Assembly (NCBI GenBank): GCA_002418985.1
Contig: DIFE01000154.1
Coordinates: 1-25,479, forward strand
Reading direction: 5' to 3'
DNA: 25,479 nucleotides
Origin: Deltaproteobacteria bacterium UBA5756
GTDB lineage: Bacteria > Desulfobacterota > Syntrophorhabdia > Syntrophorhabdales > Syntrophorhabdaceae
Part shown: positions 14,020-21,391 of the stretch, piece after piece
How the letters are laid out: each line of letters starts with the position of its first letter
Position numbering within the stretch: position 1 is the stretch's first letter
Position numbers and translations under genes: made by a program
Notes under the pieces: generated by a model
Databases searched by the model: none
What the model was told of the DNA's origin: nothing
What the model saw: only the letters and a program-made list of their open reading frames with translations

Positions 14020-14379
14020 GCCCTCGTGAGGCATGATTAGCCTCGGGATTGACTAATTGAGTCTGCCTGGTGTATCAACGGCCGCAACGGCAGATGATGC
14101 GTTCCCTTGTGAGATCTTTTACTTCCGTATATTTTAAAGGGGTTGGTCATTGTTCTGTCCTCTCAAGCAACTTGCGTGCCATTGCTGATCTGTTCCCAAT
14201 AGGTTTATGATATCTGGACGTTACGCCGATGAACGGATTGCATGGCTGCGGGGATATCAGGCAAGATATGTCGAAGGCCGCCATGGGTATCGACAAAGAT
14301 GTCGAATTACCTGCCGTGACGGCCACGGATGACACGGGGCTCCAGGACCGCGCGGACTGCGGGCAACAGGGGAATTTCC

Positions 14380-14407
14380 TTGATTATTTCCGTGAAAATT
14401 ATACAAT
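14380..14407 (+). promoter_or_regulatory. Candidate xerC promoter with very short leader
   Basis: TTGATT (14380-14385) and TACAAT (14402-14407) are 16 bp apart. The predicted start (about 14413-14415) is within a few bases of the xerC ATG at 14417, and no good Shine-Dalgarno lies between them. Confidence 0.45.
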
Positions 14408-14416
14408 AGTAGGTCT

Positions 14417-15304
14417 ATGGACAAGCAGACCATCAAGGTCGTCGCGAAGGAATTCTACCGGTATCTCGACAACGAGAAAGGCGCTGCCTTTAATACCAGA
14501 AGGGCCTACCGGAGCGACGTCGAGGACTTTATCCGGTTTGTGGAACAAAGCGCGGCCGATGCCGTCGATCACGACACCATACGGGCATACATAGTGAACA
14601 TCTACAAAGGGCTCAAGAAATCGTCACTGTCGCGGAAGGTGTCTGCCATAAAGATGTTTTTCAAGTTCATGAAAAAGAAGGGCTATATCGACGAAAATAC
14701 CGCCCTTATAATCCGCAGCCCCAGGATAGAAAAACATCTTCCCAAATTCTATACGATTGACGAGATGTTCCACTTTCTCGATTTTCTGCCCAGGGACGGA
14801 TGGCTCAATATTCGCAACAGGGCGATCTTTGAACTCATGTATTCCACGGGTATGAGGGCGAGCGAGGTTCTTTCCATGGACTTCGAAGACCTTCACCTTG
14901 ACGGCATGTGGGCGAGGGTGATGGGCAAGGGTGGGAAGGAAAGGGTCCTTCCCTTTGGAGACAAGGCAAAAGAGGCCCTCGAAGCATACCTGGCGATAGT
15001 TGGGAAGATGGACAAATTCAGCACGAATAAGGCCCTTTTTATTAATTTTCGCGGTGACCGCCTTACGTACCGGGGCCTTTTAAGGATAATGAAAAAGCAC
15101 CAGATCAAGGCGCAGCTCTTCAAGAACCTGTCCCTCCACGGGATCAGGCATTCCTTTGCCACGCACATGCTGGACAACGGGGCCGATCTCAGGGGCATTC
15201 AAGAGTTGCTCGGCCATTCCAAGCTTTCCACAACCCAAAGATACACCCACGTCTCCATGGATAAGCTCATGGAGATTTACGACAAATCCCATCCGAGAAG
15301 GTAA
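14417..15304 (+). CDS. xerC: Tyrosine recombinase XerC
   Basis: The 295-aa site-specific recombinase would resolve chromosome dimers at dif with a partner such as XerD. A SAM-like N-terminal core-binding domain (about 5-90) precedes the catalytic domain. All active-site residues are visible: R147 (GMRASE), K171 (GKGGKER), H241 and R244 (HGIRHSFATH), H267 (LLGHSKLSTTQRY) and nucleophile Y276. An in-frame TGA at 14393 leaves the ATG at 14417 as the only sensible start, although it has no clear ribosome site. It lies 2 bp before hslV; the order xerC-hslV-hslU is known from other bacteria and supports XerC over XerD or an integrase. No att-like repeats flank it. Confidence 0.93.
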   Translation: MDKQTIKVVAKEFYRYLDNEKGAAFNTRRAYRSDVEDFIRFVEQSAADAVDHDTIRAYIVNIYKGLKKSSLSRKVSAIKMFFKFMKKKGYIDENTALIIRSPRIEKHLPKFYTIDEMFHFLDFLPRDGWLNIRNRAIFELMYSTGMRASEVLSMDFEDLHLDGMWARVMGKGGKERVLPFGDKAKEALEAYLAIVGKMDKFSTNKALFINFRGDRLTYRGLLRIMKKHQIKAQLFKNLSLHGIRHSFATHMLDNGADLRGIQELLGHSKLSTTQRYTHVSMDKLMEIYDKSHPRR

Positions 15305-15306
15305 AA

Positions 15307-15831
15307 ATGGAAGCCACAACTGTTTTGTGCGTTAGACACAATGGGGGAATTGCTATTGGAGGGGACGGGCAGGTTACGATGAATACCGTCGTTATGAAAC
15401 ACACGGCGAAAAAAGTGCGCAAGCTCTACCAGGACAAGTGCCTCGCGGGTTTTGCCGGGGCAACCGCGGACGCCTTTACCCTCTTCGAGCGTTTTGAAAA
15501 GAAACTTGAGCAATATAATGGCAATATCATGCGCGCATCCGTGGAACTGGCCAAGGATTGGAGGACAGACAGGATGCTGCGCAAGCTCGAGGCCCTGCTT
15601 ATCGTCGCCGACAGGGACCATACACTCATTCTCTCCGGCAATGGCGACGTAGTCGAGCCCGACGACGGTATCGCGGCCATCGGTTCGGGCGGTCCTTACG
15701 CCCAGGCGGCGGCAAAGGCGCTGGTCAAACATACGCAGCTTTCGGCGGCTGAGATCGTCCGGGAAGCAATGGCCATCGCTTCGGACATATGCATTTACAC
15801 GAATAACAGGGTAAACATCGAGGAACTTTGA
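15307..15831 (+). CDS. hslV: HslV (ClpQ) protease subunit
   Basis: The 174-aa protein is the proteasome-beta-like peptidase that forms a double hexamer and works with HslU. Removal of the MEA propeptide would expose TTVLCVRHNG with the catalytic N-terminal threonine. GGDGQVT (18-24), AGFAGATADA (about 47-56) and IGSGGPYAQAAA (about 125-136) are family hallmarks. The start lies 2 bp after the xerC stop with an AGAAGG ribosome site inside xerC, and its stop shares one base with the hslU ATG. Length is normal for HslV. Confidence 0.97.
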   Translation: MEATTVLCVRHNGGIAIGGDGQVTMNTVVMKHTAKKVRKLYQDKCLAGFAGATADAFTLFERFEKKLEQYNGNIMRASVELAKDWRTDRMLRKLEALLIVADRDHTLILSGNGDVVEPDDGIAAIGSGGPYAQAAAKALVKHTQLSAAEIVREAMAIASDICIYTNNRVNIEEL

Positions 15832-17162
15832 TGAAACAATTAACACCGAAAGAGATCATGGAAGAACTGGACCGGTTCATTATCGGCCAGAGCAAGGCGA
15901 AAAGGGCCGTCTCGGTGGCGCTTCGCAACCGTTGGCGGCGCCAGATGATACCCTCCGACTTGCGCGACGAAGTGGCTCCCAAGAACATCATCATGATAGG
16001 CCCGACGGGGGTGGGTAAAACGGAAATCGCCCGCAGGCTCGCGAAGCTGGCCAATGTCCCTTTCCTGAAGATAGAGGCGACAAAGTTTACCGAGGTGGGA
16101 TATGTCGGCAGGGACGTGGAATCGATGATCAGGGACCTCACGGAACTCTCCGTCAATATGCTGAAGAAGGAAGAGCAGGAACGGGTCAAGGAAAAGGCCG
16201 CGATGATGGCGGAGGAGAGGATTCTCGATCTGCTTATCCCGAAGAGGCGCACCAACGCGGCCGCGGAGGAGGAAGAAAACGCCGACCAGTCGCGTGAGAA
16301 GATGCGCATGCGCTTCAGGGCAGGCACCCTCAAGGACCGTCCCGTGGAACTCGAGGTCCCGGACAGGGCGCTTCCCCTCATAGAGATATTTTCTTCACAG
16401 GGAATGGAAGAGATGGACATGCAGCTTCGGGACGTATTCGGAAACATGATGCCGCAGAAGACGAAACGAAGAAAGATGAAGGTGGGCGAGGCATACGATC
16501 ACCTCATTCAGGAAGAATCACGGAAGCTTATTGACATGGACCGGGTCACGTCCGACGCCGTCGATCGCGTGGAGCAATCGGGGATCATCTTTCTCGACGA
16601 GATCGACAAGATTGCAAGCCGCGACCACGGGCACGGACCGGACGTGTCACGCGAAGGTGTCCAGAGGGACATTCTGCCGATCGTTGAAGGGACCACGGTC
16701 ACCACGAAATACGGAATGGTAAAAACAGACCATATACTCTTCATCGCCGCCGGCGCCTTCCATATGTCCAAGCCGGCCGATCTCATCCCTGAACTGCAGG
16801 GGCGGTTCCCCATCCGGGTGGAACTCGACGCTCTCAACGGGGATGACTTTTACCGGATTATTACGGAGCCCGAAAACGCACTCATAAAGCAGTACAGGGC
16901 GCTCCTCAAGACGGAGGACGTGGAGCTCGTATTCGACGACGAGGCGATCCGGGAAATCACCGATATCGCCCAGCGGATCAATGAGATGACGGAAAACATA
17001 GGTGCGCGCAGGTTGTACACGGTGATGGAAAAGCTCCTTGACGATATCTCTTTCACGGCACCCGACCTGAAAGGCCAGAGGGTCGATGTTTCGAAATCCT
17101 ATGTCCTTGAGAAGTTGGGAGAGTTTCTGGACAAAGAGGACCTGAGCAGGTACATTCTGTAA
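15831..17162 (+). CDS. hslU: HslU (ClpY) unfoldase ATPase
   Basis: This 443-aa AAA+ ATPase unfolds substrates and feeds them to HslV. The N-terminal LTPKEIMEELDRFIIGQ leads to Walker A GPTGVGKT (57-64). The inserted I-domain (about 110-240) precedes Walker B GIIFLDE (251-257), and the C-terminus is SRYIL, the tail that docks into HslV and activates it. The ATG at 15831 overlaps the hslV TGA by one base and has GAGGA upstream; a TTG one codon earlier is less likely. No heat-shock promoter was seen in front of the unit, so expression is probably from xerC. Confidence 0.97.
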   Translation: MKQLTPKEIMEELDRFIIGQSKAKRAVSVALRNRWRRQMIPSDLRDEVAPKNIIMIGPTGVGKTEIARRLAKLANVPFLKIEATKFTEVGYVGRDVESMIRDLTELSVNMLKKEEQERVKEKAAMMAEERILDLLIPKRRTNAAAEEEENADQSREKMRMRFRAGTLKDRPVELEVPDRALPLIEIFSSQGMEEMDMQLRDVFGNMMPQKTKRRKMKVGEAYDHLIQEESRKLIDMDRVTSDAVDRVEQSGIIFLDEIDKIASRDHGHGPDVSREGVQRDILPIVEGTTVTTKYGMVKTDHILFIAAGAFHMSKPADLIPELQGRFPIRVELDALNGDDFYRIITEPENALIKQYRALLKTEDVELVFDDEAIREITDIAQRINEMTENIGARRLYTVMEKLLDDISFTAPDLKGQRVDVSKSYVLEKLGEFLDKEDLSRYIL

Positions 17163-17181
17163 CGATACCGGGGTATATGAC

Positions 17182-18021
17182 ATGAGTGAAAAGATACAGA
17201 CGCTGCTGGAGGCACTTCCTTACATCAGTAAATTTGCCGGATCCGTCTTCGTCATAAAGTACGGCGGCGCGGCAATGGAGGAAGAGTCGTTAAAGAAGGA
17301 ATTCGCCAAGGACGTGGCGCTCCTCAAGTATGTCGGGATCAACCCCGTTATCGTTCACGGCGGCGGGCCTATGATCGGCAAGCTTCTCAAGGACCTTCAG
17401 ATACCGACACGTTTTGTCGACGGCCTTCGGGTCACAGATGAGAAGACCCTGCAGGTGGCCGAGATGGTGCTGTCGGGTCTTGTCAATAAAGAGATCGTAA
17501 AAAATATCAACGATATGGGAGGCAGGGCGATCGGCCTTTCGGGCAAGGACGGGAGGCTTCTCGTCGCGAAACAGGTGGAACGCAACGACATCGGGCTCGT
17601 GGGCGAAATAACCTCTGTAGACACCGCGATCATCAAAGACATCAGCAAACATGGTTATATCCCCGTAATAGCACCGATAGCCGACGGAGTGGACGGCAAG
17701 TCATACAATATCAATGCCGACACGGCCGCGGGGAGCATTGCCGCGGCCCTCTCTGCGGAGAAATTCATACTCCTCACCGATGTCGAGGGGGTGATGGGAC
17801 AGGACGGAAAGCTTATTTCCGTCTTGAAACGATCTGAGATAGAAAAGCTCATAGACGACAAGGTGGTGACGGGCGGGATGATCCCCAAGGTGACCTGCTG
17901 CACCGGTGCCCTCAAAGGGGGCGTACGGGAGGCGCATGTTGTTGACGGCAGGGTCCCCCATGCCATCCTGCTCGAGGTTTTCACCGATTCCGGAATAGGC
18001 ACAGAGATCACAGGAGATTAG
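17182..18021 (+). CDS. argB: N-acetylglutamate kinase ArgB
   Basis: The 279-aa enzyme phosphorylates N-acetyl-L-glutamate, the second step of arginine synthesis. FVIKYGGAAM (23-32, K26) and VHGGGP (58-63) bind phosphate and substrate, and GLRVTDE (81-87) and the late TDVEGV segment are also typical. The N-terminal helix ending EALPYI (10-14 area) and the C-terminal GIGTEI are features of arginine-feedback-inhibited enzymes, as known from Pseudomonas and Thermotoga. Inhibition by arginine is therefore predicted. It begins 19 bp after hslU with a weak ribosome site and is followed within 4 bp by argD. Confidence 0.97.
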   Translation: MSEKIQTLLEALPYISKFAGSVFVIKYGGAAMEEESLKKEFAKDVALLKYVGINPVIVHGGGPMIGKLLKDLQIPTRFVDGLRVTDEKTLQVAEMVLSGLVNKEIVKNINDMGGRAIGLSGKDGRLLVAKQVERNDIGLVGEITSVDTAIIKDISKHGYIPVIAPIADGVDGKSYNINADTAAGSIAAALSAEKFILLTDVEGVMGQDGKLISVLKRSEIEKLIDDKVVTGGMIPKVTCCTGALKGGVREAHVVDGRVPHAILLEVFTDSGIGTEITGD

Positions 18022-18025
18022 AAGA

Positions 18026-19219
18026 ATGCAGGAAGAATTGATTAAGAAAGCAACACAGTACATTGCAAATACGTATACACGTTTTCCCATAGTCATCACC
18101 AAAGGGGAGGGATGCTGGTTGTGGGACGTTAATGGAAGGCGGTATCTCGACCTTCTGGCCGGCATTGCCGTGTGCAACCTGGGACACGCCCATGAAAACG
18201 TCGTGGAGGGACTCAGCGCCCAGGCAAAGAAACTCTTTCATGTTTCCAACCTTTTCTACATGGAGCCGCAGATAAAGGCGGCGCAGATGCTTGTGGAACA
18301 TTCCTTCGGCGACAAGGTCTTTTTCTGCAACAGCGGGGCGGAGGCCAACGAGGCCGCCATCAAGCTCGCCCGAAGATATTCATGGAACAAGCATGGAGAA
18401 GGGCGCCATGACATCATCACCATGGAGAATTCCTTCCATGGCAGGACCGTCAATACCCTTGCGGCAACGGGGCAGAAAAAATTCGGCGTGGGTTTCGAGC
18501 CGCTTACAGAGGGGTTTGTACATGTTCCGTTCAATGATATCAACGCGGTCAGGGACGCGATCACCGACAAAACATGCGCCGTCATGCTCGAACTCATCCA
18601 GGCCGAGGGCGGCGTTTACGTGGCGGACAAGAACTATGTGACTGAGCTCAGGGAACTCACGAAGGCGAAGGACGTCCTCCTCGTCCTGGATGAGGTGCAG
18701 ACCGGTATCGGCAGGACGGGGGCTTTCTTCGCCTATGAGCATTTCGGGATCACGCCGGACATTATGAGCCTTGCCAAAGCGCTGGGCAACGGCTTTCCCG
18801 TTGGGGCGATGGTGGCGACGGATGACGTCATGTCCGCCTTTGTACCGGGAACCCATGCATCCACGTTCGGAGGCAATCCTCTCGCATCGTCGGCCGTAAT
18901 CGCAACGCTTAACACCCTGATAGATGACAACGTGATAAAGAAGTGCGCCGAAGCGGGCAAATACCTGCACGGGCGCCTGCTCGAGATCCAGAAGGACTTT
19001 CCTTTTGTGGTCGAGGTAAGGGGAATGGGTCTTATCTGGGGCATCGAACTTTCCATAGATGCCGACGCGATAGCGAAGGAGTTTCTCCAGGAAGGCATCA
19101 TACTCAACTGCACCAAGGGAACGACCCTCCGCCTTGTCCCTCCGCTCATCATCAAAAAAGAGGAAATCGATATTTTTCTGGAGACTGCAAAGAGGATATT
19201 TGAAAGGAAAATCGGGTGA
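18026..19219 (+). CDS. argD: Acetylornithine aminotransferase ArgD
   Basis: This 397-aa PLP enzyme of the class III aminotransferases converts N-acetylglutamate semialdehyde to N2-acetylornithine with glutamate as amino donor. Seen are NSGAEANEAAIKLAR (102-116), the SFHGRT motif (136-141), LDEVQTGIGRTG (221-232) and the PLP lysine K251 in SLAKALGNGFP. AGGAG lies about 11 nt before the ATG. Its TGA overlaps the GTG start of argF by 4 bases. Some members also act in lysine synthesis, which cannot be judged here. Confidence 0.96.
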   Translation: MQEELIKKATQYIANTYTRFPIVITKGEGCWLWDVNGRRYLDLLAGIAVCNLGHAHENVVEGLSAQAKKLFHVSNLFYMEPQIKAAQMLVEHSFGDKVFFCNSGAEANEAAIKLARRYSWNKHGEGRHDIITMENSFHGRTVNTLAATGQKKFGVGFEPLTEGFVHVPFNDINAVRDAITDKTCAVMLELIQAEGGVYVADKNYVTELRELTKAKDVLLVLDEVQTGIGRTGAFFAYEHFGITPDIMSLAKALGNGFPVGAMVATDDVMSAFVPGTHASTFGGNPLASSAVIATLNTLIDDNVIKKCAEAGKYLHGRLLEIQKDFPFVVEVRGMGLIWGIELSIDADAIAKEFLQEGIILNCTKGTTLRLVPPLIIKKEEIDIFLETAKRIFERKIG

Positions 19220-20145
19220 AAAGAGACTTTACCAAACTACTGGACATTACGAAAAAGGAGTGCGATTTTCTCCTGAAGAGGGCAAGGCACATCAAGGGAC
19301 TGCGGAAAAAAGGGAAACCCTGGCAGCCCCTGGCGGGCAAAAGCCTTGCCATGATCTTCGAAAAAGCCTCGACGAGGACCCGCCTGTCTTTTGAGGCGGG
19401 TATGCATGAACTGGGCGGCCATGCGATCTTTTTGAGTCCCTCGGAAACGCAGATCGGCCGCGGAGAGCCTATCCGGGATACGGCCCGTGTCCTCAGCCGC
19501 TACGTGAACGGTGTCATGATCCGGACCTATTCACAGAACATCGTGGAGGACCTCGCGAAATGGGCCGCCATACCCGTCATCAACGGGCTTTCCGACCATT
19601 GCCACCCCTGTCAGATCCTTTCCGACATGCTGACGATACAGGAATACAAGGGTAGTCTCAAGAATGTAAAAGTAGCCTATATCGGAGACGGCAACAACGT
19701 GGCGAATTCATGGCTTGAGGCCGCGGTACTGATGGAGATGCCCTTCTCCATCGCCACGCCGAAAGGCTATCTGCCCGATCGGGAACTGACGGATCGGGCT
19801 TCCAGAAACAGCGATTTCACCATTACCGACGATCCGTCGGAGGCCGTGCGTGACGCGGACGTCATATACACCGATGTATGGGTCAGTATGGGTCAGGAAA
19901 GTGAAAAGACGGCGAGGAAGAAGGCATTCAGGGGATACAAAATAGACGACAAACTGCTGGGGCATGCACGCAGGGACGCCATCGTCATGCACTGCCTGCC
20001 GGCCTATCGCGGTCAGGAAATAACGGACGAAGTCTTTGAACGCTTCAGTGAGGTCATATTTACTCAGGCGGAGAACAGGCTGCACGCGCAGAAAGCGCTG
20101 CTCGAGTGGCTTCTCGGGAAGCCGTCCAAAGCTTCCGTCGAATAA
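19216..20145 (+). CDS. argF: Ornithine carbamoyltransferase ArgF
   Basis: The 309-aa enzyme makes citrulline from ornithine and carbamoyl phosphate. STRTR (52-56) binds carbamoyl phosphate, HCHPCQI contacts the substrate loop and HCLP (259-262) carries the ornithine-side cysteine that separates it from aspartate carbamoyltransferase. The start is GTG inside the argD stop (GTGA), giving translational coupling. The biosynthetic role is supported by the argB-argD-argF-argG order. Confidence 0.96.
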   Translation: MKRDFTKLLDITKKECDFLLKRARHIKGLRKKGKPWQPLAGKSLAMIFEKASTRTRLSFEAGMHELGGHAIFLSPSETQIGRGEPIRDTARVLSRYVNGVMIRTYSQNIVEDLAKWAAIPVINGLSDHCHPCQILSDMLTIQEYKGSLKNVKVAYIGDGNNVANSWLEAAVLMEMPFSIATPKGYLPDRELTDRASRNSDFTITDDPSEAVRDADVIYTDVWVSMGQESEKTARKKAFRGYKIDDKLLGHARRDAIVMHCLPAYRGQEITDEVFERFSEVIFTQAENRLHAQKALLEWLLGKPSKASVE

Positions 20146-20158
20146 AATGGAGGTCAGG

Positions 20159-21358
20159 ATGAAAAAGGTTAAGAAAGTGGTCCTTGCGTATTCGGGAGGG
20201 CTCGACACATCGATTATCGTGAAATGGCTCAAAGACGTGTATGATTGCGAGGTAATCGCCTACGCTGCGGACGTCGGTCAGGAGGAAGAACTTGTCGGTT
20301 TGGAGGAAAAGGCCCTGAAGACCGGTGCGTCAAAGGTTTATATAGAAGACCTTCGGGAGGAATTCGCCCGGGATTTCATATTTTTTGCCATAAAATCGAA
20401 TGCCATTTACGAAGGCAACTACCTCATGGGTACGTCCATCGCACGGCCGCTCATCGCGAAAAGGCAGATTGAGATATTGAGGGAGGAAAAGGCCGATGCG
20501 GTTTGCCATGGATCTACAGGCAAGGGCAACGACCAGGTCCGTTTCGAACTCACCTTCTATGCCATGGAGCCGAACGTCACGATAATAGCGCCCTGGCGGG
20601 AATGGGAATTTACGTCACGGGACGACCTCATAGACTATGCAAAAAAGCATGACATAGAAGTCCCGGTGACGAAGAAGAAACCCTACAGCATGGACCGGAA
20701 CCTCATGCACATCAGCTATGAGGGCGGCATCCTGGAAGACCCCTGGTCGGAGCCGAGCGAAGACATGTTCAAGACCACCGTTTCCCCGGAAAAAGCCCCC
20801 GATAAGCCGTTGTACGTGGAGATCGCCTTTGAGAAGGGCATCCCCGTAGCGATAGACGGCAACAAAATGTCCGCCTTCCAGATCATCGATCACCTGAATA
20901 AGGCCGGCGGGGCAAACGGCATCGGGCGGGTCGATATCGTGGAGAACCGGTTCGTGGGAATGAAATCACGCGGCGTGTATGAGACGCCCGGATGCACGAT
21001 CCTCCATGCGGCGCACCGTGCCGTCGAGACATTGACCCTCGACAGGGAAGTGATGCATATTCGCGACGGTCTCATCCCTAAGGTCGCCGAGCTCATCTAT
21101 TACGGGTTCTGGTTCTCCCCGGAGATGAAGGCGATCATGGCCCTGACGGACGAGATCCAGTCCGTGGTCAACGGCACCGCGCGGTTGAAACTCTATAAGG
21201 GCAACTGCATGGTTGTGGGACGCAAATCGGATAATTCCCTATACATGAAGGATTTCGCGACCTTCGATACCGACACCGTCTACGATCAGAAGGATGCCGG
21301 GGGATTCATACGCCTTAACGCCCTGAGGCTGCGTATCGGGGCAATGCTCGAGAAATAA
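20159..21358 (+). CDS. argG: Argininosuccinate synthase ArgG
   Basis: The 399-aa enzyme joins citrulline and aspartate with ATP. The PP-loop SGGLDTS is at 12-18, and HGSTGKGNDQVRFE and the EGGILEDPW segment are conserved. The open frame extends upstream into argF, but the ATG at 20159 follows GGAGGT by 4 nt and gives the standard N-terminus. It lies 13 bp after argF. argH, which often follows argG, is absent here; leuS comes next. Confidence 0.97.
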   Translation: MKKVKKVVLAYSGGLDTSIIVKWLKDVYDCEVIAYAADVGQEEELVGLEEKALKTGASKVYIEDLREEFARDFIFFAIKSNAIYEGNYLMGTSIARPLIAKRQIEILREEKADAVCHGSTGKGNDQVRFELTFYAMEPNVTIIAPWREWEFTSRDDLIDYAKKHDIEVPVTKKKPYSMDRNLMHISYEGGILEDPWSEPSEDMFKTTVSPEKAPDKPLYVEIAFEKGIPVAIDGNKMSAFQIIDHLNKAGGANGIGRVDIVENRFVGMKSRGVYETPGCTILHAAHRAVETLTLDREVMHIRDGLIPKVAELIYYGFWFSPEMKAIMALTDEIQSVVNGTARLKLYKGNCMVVGRKSDNSLYMKDFATFDTDTVYDQKDAGGFIRLNALRLRIGAMLEK

Positions 21359-21391
21359 ACGGATTCAAGCCCGATTTACTACGTCTGGAGA

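Larger units (their letters stand above)
13800..14416. other. 617-bp intergenic stretch without a convincing gene
   Basis: Short reading frames exist on both strands (for example 14147-14335 minus and 14229-14416 plus), but none has a ribosome site or a recognisable family pattern. The stretch contains a 9-nt A-run (13888 area), tandem palindromic 10-bp units, a G-rich purine tract with quadruplex potential, several small hairpins and, at its right end, a promoter for xerC. It could hold a small RNA, decayed gene remnants or regulatory DNA. Confidence 0.6.

Noticed and set aside
14229..14594. Plus-strand frame upstream of and into xerC, and the opposing 14147-14335 frame
   Set aside because: Neither has a ribosome site or recognisable pattern, and the first overlaps xerC by 178 bases in another frame. 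A decayed gene cannot be excluded.
14417..15304. Phage or island integrase reading of the tyrosine recombinase
   Set aside because: Size, motifs and the adjacent hslV-hslU fit housekeeping XerC; no att repeats, phage genes or insertion sequences are present in the window.
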